Source: Acinetobacter brisouii
Lineage (GTDB): Bacteria > Pseudomonadota > Gammaproteobacteria > Pseudomonadales > Moraxellaceae
Assembly: GCF_008993995.1 (NCBI RefSeq)
Contig: NZ_BKNN01000009.1
Location: 1-63,297, forward strand
DNA length: 63,297 nt
Direction of reading: 5' to 3'
Below, in pieces: positions 9,011 to 16,660 of the stretch; the first letter of the stretch is position 1, and each line of letters begins with the position of its first letter. A model generated the notes under the pieces. The model did not search any database, was not told the origin of the DNA, and saw only the letters and a program-made list of their open reading frames with translations. Position numbers and translations under genes: made by a program.

Positions 9011-9394
9011 ATGTATTATTCGCTGATTTCGATTGCGCTTGGTTCAGTATTTGGCGCATGGACACGTTGGTTTGTGGGCTTAAAACTCAACTCAATTTAT
9101 CCTGATATTCCACTTGGAACCGTTGTAGTTAATTTGGTGGGAGGCTTTATTATTGGCTTTGCTATTTCATTTTTTGCACACAGCAGCTTAAGTCCAAACT
9201 ATAAATTATTTGTGGTGACAGGCTTCTGTGGTGCTTTAACCACATTTTCAACATTCTCGGCTGAAATTATCAGTTTATTGCAAAATGGCAAATTCAGTTT
9301 GGCATGTTTAGCAATCTCGCTTCATTTAATTGGTTCATTGTTGTGTACATTTTTGGGAATGGCAGCACATCATTATTTAACCGCACAGGCTTAA
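9011..9394 (+). CDS. crcB: Fluoride exporter CrcB/Fluc
   Basis: CrcB (Fluc) is a small dual-topology fluoride channel of the inner membrane that relieves fluoride toxicity. The 127-residue protein has four predicted membrane segments. Family motifs are GAWTRW near the start, GTVVVNLVGGFIIG, and GFCGALTTFSTFSAE, which contains the pore-lining Phe and polar-track residues. AAGGAG is upstream of the ATG. Control by the upstream fluoride riboswitch is expected. Confidence 0.96.
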   Translation: MYYSLISIALGSVFGAWTRWFVGLKLNSIYPDIPLGTVVVNLVGGFIIGFAISFFAHSSLSPNYKLFVVTGFCGALTTFSTFSAEIISLLQNGKFSLACLAISLHLIGSLLCTFLGMAAHHYLTAQA

Positions 9395-9407
9395 GTTGGA
9401 GATCGCT

Positions 9408-9728
9408 ATGCAAGGTTATTTACTGCGTTTTTATACTGAACAAAGAGTACAGTATCGTGGCAAACCACTCTCAAAATGGTTACTCAGCGTTGCTCAACAA
9501 TTTAATATTCAGGGTGCAACCGTATTGAGCGCACTTGAAAGTATGGGGCGACAAGGTGAAATTCATTCGAGCCATTTCTTTGAGCTTACGGATCAACCGA
9601 TACAGGTGGAATTGATTGTCACCGCACAGCAAGCCGAACAATTGTTGGATTATGTGCAGCAGCAAGAGCTGTCTTTGTTTTATGTCAAAATCCCAGTGGA
9701 ATTTGGTTCATTGGGGCAGTTGTCATAA
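9408..9728 (+). CDS. DUF190 family protein (PII-like fold)
   Basis: This 106-residue protein is of the DUF190 family, small PII-like proteins often encoded beside crcB. Recognisable parts are YLLRFYTEQRVQYRGKPLSK at the start and GATVLSALESMG, a family hallmark. The ATG at 9408 is preferred to 9396 because GGAG lies six bases before it. It follows crcB by 13 bases and ends at a terminator, so it should be under the same fluoride control. Its role in fluoride tolerance is inferred only from this linkage. Confidence 0.88.
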   Translation: MQGYLLRFYTEQRVQYRGKPLSKWLLSVAQQFNIQGATVLSALESMGRQGEIHSSHFFELTDQPIQVELIVTAQQAEQLLDYVQQQELSLFYVKIPVEFGSLGQLS

Positions 9729-9729
9729 A

Positions 9730-9756
9730 AAAAGCAAGCGAGAAGCTTGCTTTTTA
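9730..9756 (+). terminator. Intrinsic terminator after the crcB-DUF190 operon
   Basis: AAAAAGCAAGC and GCTTGCTTTTT pair around a five-base loop GAGAA, ending in a T run right after the DUF190 stop. Confidence 0.88.
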
Positions 9757-9773
9757 CAACAGTAAAGTCAGTG

Positions 9774-10106
9774 TTATTTTGCTGCTAAAGCCTGACCTTC
9801 AAATTTAATTCCTGACCAGCCATGTTGCATAAACTGACGGATATTTTGGTGATCTGTGCCTTCAGGTGTTGCCAATACAGAAGCATAGTGTTCTGCAAAC
9901 AAGGCTAAGGTATCTTGTGGATTCAATTCATTGAGCTGAGCAAATGAAAACACTTTCGCGCTGCCTTGATTTTCAGTGCTGGCATTGTGCTGAGCACCGT
10001 TTTGAAATGCAGTTGGTGTATGCGTGTAGTGTTGTTCAATGAATGCAATCACATCTGCAAATTTTGCTTGACCGTTTTTGAGTTGCTCTAGAAGAACCTG
10101 AGCCAT
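9774..10106 (-). CDS. HopJ-type protein
   Basis: This 110-residue protein matches the HopJ family, named after a Pseudomonas syringae type III effector but widespread in bacteria without type III secretion. Visible family features are the start LLEQLKNGQAKFADVIAFIEQHY and the segment TPTAFQNG. The C-terminal part has HQNIRQFMQHGWSGIKFEG. No secretion genes are near, so a housekeeping role is more likely than an effector one. GAGG precedes the ATG. It converges with the DUF190 gene and stands alone. Confidence 0.82.
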   Translation of the reverse strand: MAQVLLEQLKNGQAKFADVIAFIEQHYTHTPTAFQNGAQHNASTENQGSAKVFSFAQLNELNPQDTLALFAEHYASVLATPEGTDHQNIRQFMQHGWSGIKFEGQALAAK

Positions 10107-10161
10107 AATAACCTCGAAAAATATTTAAAATGCAGCGCAGCATAGCATTGTTTACAGACAT

Positions 10162-10202
10162 AAAAAAAGAAGCCTAAAAGGAGGATATGTTTTTAGGCTT
10201 CT
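10162..10202 (-). terminator. Intrinsic terminator of the UbiB-like kinase gene
   Basis: A perfect 12-base stem, AGAAGCCTAAAA with TTTTAGGCTTCT, has an 11-base loop. Read on the minus strand it ends in a T run (10162-10168), 43 bases after the UbiB-like stop. Confidence 0.88.
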
Positions 10203-10244
10203 AAGTTAAATCAGCATATTCCTGTTAACTTAAAGCGGGATTAA

Positions 10245-11582
10245 TCAGTGTTTAAGAGATGTATCCGATGGTATTGAAATTTGTTGTTGAGCGTCAGGAA
10301 CCAGTTGATTAAATAGGCTGTTTAAATTGTCATTGACTTTTAAATGTACCAAATTCCAATAATGCCCCGTAAAAGTTCGATTCAGCATCAAAGTATTTGG
10401 CGATGGCTTAAAAATATGCCAATACTTTAAAGACGGTTTCATGAGCAGCATTCCATCATGATGCGCACTATTTTTAGCAAAATCATAATGATGGGTTAAA
10501 GGACGTAATAATACTTCAAGCCATTCCAAATAAAGCTCAGGCGGAAAACATTGCTTTTCAGTCAAGACATTCAACTCGGCTAAGATATCTTCAAGTAAGC
10601 GGATATTGCCATGTCGCGCAGCATAGATCAGCTTTTGGAAAGCCTCTACCTGTAGCTGATCGAGTTGTTTCACACCGCCATAGTCATAAATAATCACGCT
10701 ACCATCAGGGCGAAAAGCCAAATTGCCTGGGTGTGGGTCACAGTGAAAACGTTTGAGATAAAAAATTTCCTGTCCCATTGCAGTAAACAAACGTTTGCCC
10801 AATTCATTTCGTAATTCTTGTGACCATGTACTGGCCTGTTCAATACTGTCACCTGCTTCAAAACTCAGGGTCAAAATATGTCGGGTGGAATACTCTTTAA
10901 ATACCTGAGGAATGATAATTTTCTGATCTAAATTTTGATGAAATGCCCGAGCAATTTCAAGATTTTGGGCTTCAAGTTCATAATTTAACTCGTTCGACAG
11001 ACTCTCTTGAATTTCCTTAAATAATTGATCTTGCAGTTCTTTATCAATTTTGAGCATGCCCATCATACGTAGAGCCAAGCGGATTTGCTTTAAGTCACTT
11101 TCACAGGCAACATCAACCCCTGGATACTGAACCTTAACAATAACCTCCTGCCCATTTTTAAGAATGGCACGGTGTACCTGCCCAATCGATGCTGCGGCAA
11201 AAGGTGTTTCGCTAAATTCGTTAAAAACTTGCTCTAAAGTTTGTCCAAGTTCATTTTCAACCTGCGCGCGAATTTCACTAAAGGCAACAGCAGGGGCTTG
11301 GCGTTGTAGTTTACTGATCGCATTGGCGACTTCAGGAGGGAAAACATCTTTATATTGAGAGGCAATTTGCCCCACTTTCATGGCAGCGCCTTTCATTTGC
11401 CCAAGCGTATCTGCAATTTGTACACCAATCTCCTGAAACAGCTTGGACTTTGCTGCATGTTTTTGTTCTTCATCGGCACTCAGGCTTTTAATTGTGTTAG
11501 AAACAGTTTTCGTGGCAATACTCGCTGTCATCCCTGCAAGTTTTAGAAAACGCCGTGTCGGGGAATTTGCTGAATTTGCCAT
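10245..11582 (-). CDS. ABC1/AarF/UbiB-family atypical kinase
   Basis: This 445-residue protein belongs to the ABC1/UbiB atypical kinase family, tied to ubiquinone synthesis and membrane lipid handling. The KxGQ motif is MKVGQIASQ near residue 66. AAASIGQVH replaces the glycine-rich loop. The lysine strand is VIVKVQYPGV, the catalytic loop DPHPGNLAF, and the metal motif YDYGG. UbiB of E. coli has two C-terminal membrane helices that I do not see here. It is therefore better called UbiB-like, perhaps a paralogue, than ubiB. It stands alone before a strong terminator. Confidence 0.87.
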   Translation of the reverse strand: MANSANSPTRRFLKLAGMTASIATKTVSNTIKSLSADEEQKHAAKSKLFQEIGVQIADTLGQMKGAAMKVGQIASQYKDVFPPEVANAISKLQRQAPAVAFSEIRAQVENELGQTLEQVFNEFSETPFAAASIGQVHRAILKNGQEVIVKVQYPGVDVACESDLKQIRLALRMMGMLKIDKELQDQLFKEIQESLSNELNYELEAQNLEIARAFHQNLDQKIIIPQVFKEYSTRHILTLSFEAGDSIEQASTWSQELRNELGKRLFTAMGQEIFYLKRFHCDPHPGNLAFRPDGSVIIYDYGGVKQLDQLQVEAFQKLIYAARHGNIRLLEDILAELNVLTEKQCFPPELYLEWLEVLLRPLTHHYDFAKNSAHHDGMLLMKPSLKYWHIFKPSPNTLMLNRTFTGHYWNLVHLKVNDNLNSLFNQLVPDAQQQISIPSDTSLKH

Positions 11583-11661
11583 ACGGGCAGTATCCTTATC
11601 GTTGTTGTATTGGATTTATGATAGAGCGCTTTAGGCTGAAGTGTGATAGAAAATTGTTAAG

Positions 11662-13035
11662 CTAAAATTGTTGATCTGCTTGTACAGTTCGTCCACGTCC
11701 TGTTTTTTTAGCACGATAGAGTGCCTGATCAACCGTTGCCAGTAGGTGAGTTAAATTGCACTGTGCTTTTTCAACAAGGACGACACCCGCACTATAATTG
11801 AGTTCAATTGGTTGGCGCTGATAACTCAATGGATTCTTATTTAAAATAATCCTTAATTTTTGATCAAAAGCTAGCGCTTCATCCAAACTGGTTGCCCGCA
11901 TGATCAATAAAAATTCTTCTCCACCAAAACGTCCAACCGTGAGCGTTTGTTGTTGCTGGGAGCGGAGTAGGCGGCTAAAGTGAATTAAGCTGTCATCGCC
12001 TGCCAGATGTCCCCATGTATCATTGATGCTTTTAAAATGATCAAGATCGAGCATAAACACACAAAAAGGCAGTTGTGCTTGCTGTTGTTCAGGTTCAGCC
12101 TTGAGCAGTTGCTCAAGCTGATGCAAAATTTCATCACGATTAAAGCATTGGGTTAAGCCATCAATACTGGCACGGGTTTTGAGGATTTTTTCAGCTTTGC
12201 GCTGCTCGGTAATATCAATGCCAAAATTCAGTGTAGTTTGATCAGGCAAAAGTAACTGTGCCCATAAAGTGGTCAGGATACTACCATCACGGCGTAGGGG
12301 ATTCCACTCACTGAGTTTTTTTGAGCCAACGTGTTGAGCCGCTTGTTGTAGGACTTGATCACGATATTTTTTGTCAGGATAAAACAATTTAAGCGGTTGT
12401 TGAAATTGTTGTAATTCGGCTTTAGACCAACCAAATACGTGTTCGCACTGTTTATTCCACATCACGATTTTTTCTTGTTCATCAAGTGCATAAATCATGA
12501 TGGGTGCATCATCGACAATATCTTGATAAAACTCACGAATATTTAAAGATTTGAAAAAGTTATTTTTTAAGCTAGCCCGTTCTGAAAAATATAAACGAAT
12601 AATATTGAGTAGTAAGGTAAATTCAGTCCCGAGCAATGAATCTTGTGCTTGCGGTGTCGCAAACTGAAAATATAAATAAATACTGGCTAGATTGTCACGG
12701 GTTGTTAGCTGAAATGTTACCTTCGATACATGGGCTGACGGCGTTGGGTTGGTTGGTAGATTACTGGTAATAGATGAATGATGTGAATGAAAATGTTGCT
12801 GACTGATATAGTGTTGGCTTTGTTGTTCTGAAAATAGGCTGTCAGAAGCAAAAAAGAAATGTGATTCATCCCAAGAATGATATTGCTCACATAACCATGC
12901 ATCTGTAGCGTGCAGGGCATCCGCGCAGTGCTGCAATAAGCTCAATGGTGTGATGCTTTGCTGAATCGCATCGGTTAATTGGCTCACCAAAGATAAAAGC
13001 TGTATGGAATCAGTAGCACATATCGGGGCACGCAT
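11662..13035 (-). CDS. PAS-GGDEF diguanylate cyclase
   Basis: The C-terminal domain (residues about 290-450) is a GGDEF domain that makes cyclic di-GMP. The active-site loop reads GRFGGEEF, an active variant, near residue 371, and the start TRASIDGLTQCFNR is typical. The inhibitory RxxD I-site is absent: the expected position reads QQTL. A PAS domain precedes it (about 160-285), with DIVDDAPIMIYALDEQEKI and a PAC-like end. The first 150 residues have no clear membrane segment and may be GAF-like. No c-di-GMP effector is adjacent. Confidence 0.88.
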   Translation of the reverse strand: MRAPICATDSIQLLSLVSQLTDAIQQSITPLSLLQHCADALHATDAWLCEQYHSWDESHFFFASDSLFSEQQSQHYISQQHFHSHHSSITSNLPTNPTPSAHVSKVTFQLTTRDNLASIYLYFQFATPQAQDSLLGTEFTLLLNIIRLYFSERASLKNNFFKSLNIREFYQDIVDDAPIMIYALDEQEKIVMWNKQCEHVFGWSKAELQQFQQPLKLFYPDKKYRDQVLQQAAQHVGSKKLSEWNPLRRDGSILTTLWAQLLLPDQTTLNFGIDITEQRKAEKILKTRASIDGLTQCFNRDEILHQLEQLLKAEPEQQQAQLPFCVFMLDLDHFKSINDTWGHLAGDDSLIHFSRLLRSQQQQTLTVGRFGGEEFLLIMRATSLDEALAFDQKLRIILNKNPLSYQRQPIELNYSAGVVLVEKAQCNLTHLLATVDQALYRAKKTGRGRTVQADQQF

Positions 13036-13221
13036 TTTAATTTATTCTGACCTGAGGGGAGGAGATCTGTTATAGCCACGCATCCATGGATCTATTTCTC
13101 TATGCTTTCAATTGTAATGGATATACTTGTAATAATGAATAATAATTGTTCATAAAAATATGGGATAGTGTGAATGTCATCACGCTTCATCTAACTGTTT
13201 TATCTTAACCCGATCTAAATT

Positions 13222-13250
13222 AAAAAAGCCACACAATCGTGTGACTTTTT
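13222..13250 (-). terminator. Intrinsic terminator after secB
   Basis: A stem of about 12 bases around loop AATC, with one position that pairs as U-G only on the minus-strand RNA, ends in a T run on the minus strand just after the secB stop. Confidence 0.8.
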
Positions 13251-13265
13251 CATCGATCACGCGAC

Positions 13266-13718
13266 TTAAGCTTGACCTTCTGCAGCTGCCATTTCAGCAC
13301 GTTGCATGTTGGCTTCAAACTCTGCGTCAAAGTTGATCGGAGTCAATAGCAATTGAGGGAAGCTACCTTTAGTCACAAGGTCATTCACCGCTTCACGTAG
13401 GAATGGGAACAAAATATTTGGACAGTATGCACCTAAAATGTAAGGTAGACGTTCATCTTCTACACCACTAATGAGGAAGATACCTGATTGAGTAACATCA
13501 ACTAAAAATGCAGTTTCATTGGCATTTTTTGCTTCAACAACCACTTTTAATGAAACTTCGTAGTGCGTTGGATCAATCTTTTCAGCAGCAGAAGATAGAT
13601 TGATATTGAGTTCGGGTTGCCATTCTTGAGTAAAGACTTGTGCACCAGGAACTTCAAAAGAAACATCTTTAGTATAAATACGCTCTAGAGCTAATTGAGC
13701 TTGTTGTTCTTCACTCAT
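13266..13718 (-). CDS. secB: Protein-export chaperone SecB
   Basis: SecB is a homotetrameric cytoplasmic chaperone that keeps precursor proteins unfolded and hands them to SecA. The 150-residue protein has the typical N-terminal strand [12 protein letters not shown] and the motif [17 protein letters not shown] that forms part of the SecA-binding face. The [11 protein letters not shown] segment near the end is also typical. It is the last gene of a minus-strand run rhodanese-grxC-secB, the same neighbourhood found in E. coli (yibN-grxC-secB). A terminator follows. Confidence 0.97.
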   Translation of the reverse strand: MSEEQQAQLALERIYTKDVSFEVPGAQVFTQEWQPELNINLSSAAEKIDPTHYEVSLKVVVEAKNANETAFLVDVTQSGIFLISGVEDERLPYILGAYCPNILFPFLREAVNDLVTKGSFPQLLLTPINFDAEFEANMQRAEMAAAEGQA

Positions 13719-13747
13719 TTTAAGTTAAATCCTTCGTTGGGTAAAAA

Positions 13748-14002
13748 TTATGCAAGTAATGGGTCAAGTTTGCCATCACGCTCTAAAGCATAGAGCTGAT
13801 CAAACCCGCCAATAAATTGATCATTAATGAAAATCTGTGGCACAGTACGGTGATTGGTGCGTTGCATCAATTCAATACGGACTTCAGGTGCTTCATTTGA
13901 AAGATTGATTTCTTTAAAAGCAACGCCTTTGCGCTCAAGTAACTGTTTTGCACGAATACAGTATGGGCAAACGCTTGTTGAATAGATTACGACTTCAGCC
14001 AT
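13748..14002 (-). CDS. grxC: Glutaredoxin 3
   Basis: This is a dithiol glutaredoxin that reduces disulfides and mixed glutathione disulfides in the cytoplasm. The active site CPYC is at residues 12-15, and the glutathione-binding TVPQIFINDQFIGG follows. Two consecutive ATG codons compete; the second (14002) has AGGAG at the better distance and gives 84 residues, the family norm. A longer open frame to 14077 would overlap the rhodanese gene and adds a sequence unlike glutaredoxins. It lies between the rhodanese gene and secB. Confidence 0.96.
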   Translation of the reverse strand: MAEVVIYSTSVCPYCIRAKQLLERKGVAFKEINLSNEAPEVRIELMQRTNHRTVPQIFINDQFIGGFDQLYALERDGKLDPLLA

Positions 14003-14018
14003 CATATTCTCCTCTGAA

Positions 14019-14429
14019 TTATTTTTTCGCTTTAACAAGCGGTAAGCCTTGTGCTTTCCAGTTTGCAACGCCACCATCTAAACGATAGCTGTCAGCATGC
14101 CCAACTTGTTGTAAAGCACTGCCTGCAACCTGACCCAAATTACAAATAAACACCAATGGACGATCTGAGCTTTTCAGCTCTTCAAGATGGCTTGCAATTT
14201 GACTGTAAGGAATGTTACGGCTACCACTGATATGACCTTCACGGAAATCTTTAGCATCACGTAAATCGATGAGAATGGCATTTTTAACTTTGACTAAAAT
14301 ACCAAGGGATTGTGGGGAGATTTTTCGACCACTACGGCGTCCTTCAAATACAAAGAACAGCACGATAAGAACGGCAAGAATACCAAATAAGAAGGGGTGA
14401 TTCCCCATGAATTCAAACCAACGTTCCAC
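14019..14429 (-). CDS. Membrane-anchored rhodanese-like protein (YibN type)
   Basis: An N-terminal membrane helix (about residues 13-29) is followed by a single rhodanese domain. DLRDAKDFREGHISGSRNIPY is the classical N-terminal rhodanese motif. The active-site cysteine is in FICNLGQVAG, so sulfurtransfer chemistry is possible. Length (136 residues), membrane anchor and position before grxC-secB match E. coli YibN, whose physiological role is not settled. It is the first gene of the operon. Confidence 0.9.
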   Translation of the reverse strand: MERWFEFMGNHPFLFGILAVLIVLFFVFEGRRSGRKISPQSLGILVKVKNAILIDLRDAKDFREGHISGSRNIPYSQIASHLEELKSSDRPLVFICNLGQVAGSALQQVGHADSYRLDGGVANWKAQGLPLVKAKK

Positions 14430-14511
14430 AATTCACCTTATGACCATCAAAAATTGAGCTAGAGTATAGCTTATATTAATAGTGATCAAAAACCTCGCTT
14501 CAAGGGTAAAA

Positions 14512-14538
14512 CTCAACAAACTTAATTTTTTTGTTGAG
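14512..14538 (-). terminator. Terminator-like hairpin overlapping the rsgA stop codon
   Basis: CTCAACAAA (14512-14520) pairs with TTTGTTGAG (14530-14538), with the rsgA stop codon in the loop. On the minus strand it is followed by only four T residues, so termination may be partial. Confidence 0.5.
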
Positions 14539-15580
14539 CTTCTTGAATCTCATCACACAAACGTAAAAAACTTTCTAGGCGGCGGGGGAGGATTTCACCT
14601 GCGGAAGCCGCTTTTTGCAAGGAGCAATTTTTCTCATGCTTATGGGTACAGTTACGGAACTGACAGGTGCCTAACAAGTTGAAAATCTCAGGAAAACCAT
14701 GCTCAACGGCATCGAGAGTTAAATGCCAAAGCCCAAATTCACGGATGCCCGGAGAGTCAATTAAAGCACCTGTTTCACCAAAACTAATCAAACGGGTTGA
14801 AGTTGTGGTGTGCTGACCCAGAGCTGAGTTTTCGGAAATAATATTGGTTTTTTGTGCCGCTTCAGGGGCAATTGCATTAATCAGTGAGCTTTTACCTACA
14901 CCTGATTGACCGACAAAAGCCACGGTTTCATTGTCTAAACGCTGTGCTAGCGCTGAAATATCACCCGTAGAACAGGTGTGTAGGATTTCATATCCTAAAG
15001 CCTGATATTCGGCGACAAGATCTAAAATAGGATCATTGTCTTGTAACAAGTCGGTTTTATTGAGCACCAATAACGCAGGAATTTCTGCATTTTGACACGC
15101 CACCAAATAACGGTCGATCAACATGGGTGCAACTTCAGGCAGAGGTGAAAAGACAATCACAATAAGGCTGACGTTGGCTGCCACAGGTTTAACCTTGTGA
15201 TAACGGTCAGGGCGGGTCAGTAAAGACTGGCGCGGATGAATCGCAGTGATAATGCCTAAACCTGTATTGGGGTCGGCTTGCCATTTGACCCGATCGCCCG
15301 TCACTAACAGTTCTAGATTGGTACGGGTATGACAGCGCCACACGCTGCCCACTTCAATCGGTTTCCAAAATGGTTCTGGTTCGCCTTCAGCAACAACAGG
15401 TTTTTCAGGATGTAGCTCAGGGGTAGAGAGTGCTTTAACTTCGAGCTGGCGTCCATAATGTTGCACCACCAAACCTTCAAGATCATTGGATGTATCAAGA
15501 TCTTCTTGGCGTGATTGATGCTGTTTTTGAATCCGTCGCTGTTGTTGTTCAGTTAAGCGACGTTTACGGATGAGAGCCAT
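14522..15580 (-). CDS. rsgA: Ribosome small-subunit GTPase RsgA
   Basis: RsgA is a circularly permuted GTPase that checks late maturation of the 30S subunit. The motif order shows the permutation: G4 VLNKTDLL comes first, then G1 GQSGVGKSSLINAI and G3 DSPGIREFG. The C-terminal zinc knuckle is CQFRNCTHKHEKNC. An OB-fold N-terminal domain precedes. The ATG at 15580 with AGGA upstream is preferred to the TTG at 15598, giving 352 residues. It is divergent from orn, the same pairing as in E. coli. Confidence 0.96.
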   Translation of the reverse strand: MALIRKRRLTEQQQRRIQKQHQSRQEDLDTSNDLEGLVVQHYGRQLEVKALSTPELHPEKPVVAEGEPEPFWKPIEVGSVWRCHTRTNLELLVTGDRVKWQADPNTGLGIITAIHPRQSLLTRPDRYHKVKPVAANVSLIVIVFSPLPEVAPMLIDRYLVACQNAEIPALLVLNKTDLLQDNDPILDLVAEYQALGYEILHTCSTGDISALAQRLDNETVAFVGQSGVGKSSLINAIAPEAAQKTNIISENSALGQHTTTSTRLISFGETGALIDSPGIREFGLWHLTLDAVEHGFPEIFNLLGTCQFRNCTHKHEKNCSLQKAASAGEILPRRLESFLRLCDEIQEAQQKN

Positions 15581-15700
15581 GCATATCCTAAAGACCAACT
15601 GAAGAGAATGGCAAAAATAGCATGAAGCCCCGATGAATTACAGCGAAGTTGCAAGAAATTTGCTAATATTGGGGTTTTCAGATAGATAAGAATTGATTAC

Positions 15701-16255
15701 ATGAGCAGCACCCCAGATACACGTTTGATTTGGATTGACCTCGAAATGACAGGTCTGGATACAGATAATGATCAAATTATTGAAATTGCAACAATTATTA
15801 CAGATGATCATTTAAACGTGCTAGCTGAAGGTCCTGTGCTTGCCGTGCATCAATCAGACCCAATTATTAATGCAATGGATGAGTGGAATACCCGCCAACA
15901 TGGTCAATCAGGTTTGATTAACCGTGTACGCCGTAGTCAACTGACAGCGCGTGATGCTGAAGTTCAGACCATTGAATTTTTGAAAAAGTGGGTCAACCCG
16001 AAAGCATCGCCAATGTGTGGTAACTCAATTTGCCAAGATCGCCGTTTTTTGCATCGTCTGATGCCTGAGCTAGAACAATACTTCCACTATCGTAATTTGG
16101 ATGTGTCTTCTGTCAAAGAGTTGGCGAAACGCTGGCGTCCAGAGATTATGTCAGGCTTGAAAAAAGAAGCCTCACATTTGGCTTTAGATGACATTCGTGA
16201 CTCAATTCGTGAGTTGAAATATTACCGTGAATATTTTTTCATCATGAATAAATAA
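15701..16255 (+). CDS. orn: Oligoribonuclease
   Basis: Orn degrades RNA dinucleotides to mononucleotides, the last step of RNA decay, and hydrolyses pGpG from c-di-GMP turnover. It is a DEDDh exonuclease: the first acidic pair is in [11 protein letters not shown], another acidic residue in [15 protein letters not shown], and the final His/Asp in [13 protein letters not shown]. Length is 184 residues, normal. It is divergent from rsgA and followed by a strong terminator. Confidence 0.97.
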   Translation: MSSTPDTRLIWIDLEMTGLDTDNDQIIEIATIITDDHLNVLAEGPVLAVHQSDPIINAMDEWNTRQHGQSGLINRVRRSQLTARDAEVQTIEFLKKWVNPKASPMCGNSICQDRRFLHRLMPELEQYFHYRNLDVSSVKELAKRWRPEIMSGLKKEASHLALDDIRDSIRELKYYREYFFIMNK

Positions 16256-16262
16256 TCTTTAG

Positions 16263-16288
16263 AAACCTGCCCAAGCGGCAGGTTTTTT
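16263..16288 (+). terminator. Intrinsic terminator after orn
   Basis: AAACCTGCC pairs with GGCAGGTTT around loop CAAGC, ending in six T residues, eight bases after the orn stop. Confidence 0.9.
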
Positions 16289-16660
16289 ATGACTGAAAGA
16301 AACAGATTTGCTCTCTAGAAAAGCATTTGAAAATACGCCAATATATTGAAAAGGTCGAAGCTTTGAGTTGTTGTTGAGCAACAATTTCACAATACACGAC
16401 TGCCGAAAATGGCACATTAATTGCTCAATTTTAAATAGACACTCAAGTTCAAAGGATATCATCGACCCATAAAATATTGAATACAGTGTTGTTGTCATGG
16501 AGGCGAACACGGCAAGTTTGAGTATTTTTCTAGATTTATTTTTTAGCGCGATATAAACCGTTTTTTCATTATCTATAGTTTCTTTGGTTTTCTCACTATT
16601 GAACCCTCTTAAAGAAAACGCTCAATCAAAATAATCAAATTCAAGATTTGGAGTCCGATT
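16289..16660. other. Non-coding gap upstream of the FAD oxidoreductase gene
   Basis: This 370-base stretch is AT-rich. An open frame crosses it on the minus strand, but it runs through the orn terminator and has no recognisable protein. Apart from the GGAG ribosome-binding site near 16650 for the next gene, I see no convincing promoter, repeat or RNA. Confidence 0.5.

Noticed and set aside
10245-11582. Calling the kinase ubiB outright
   Set aside because: The ubiE-ubiJ context and the C-terminal membrane helices of UbiB are missing, so only the family is claimed.
16259-16510. 83-codon minus-strand ORF after orn
   Set aside because: It runs through the orn terminator, has no family resemblance and no clear ribosome-binding site.
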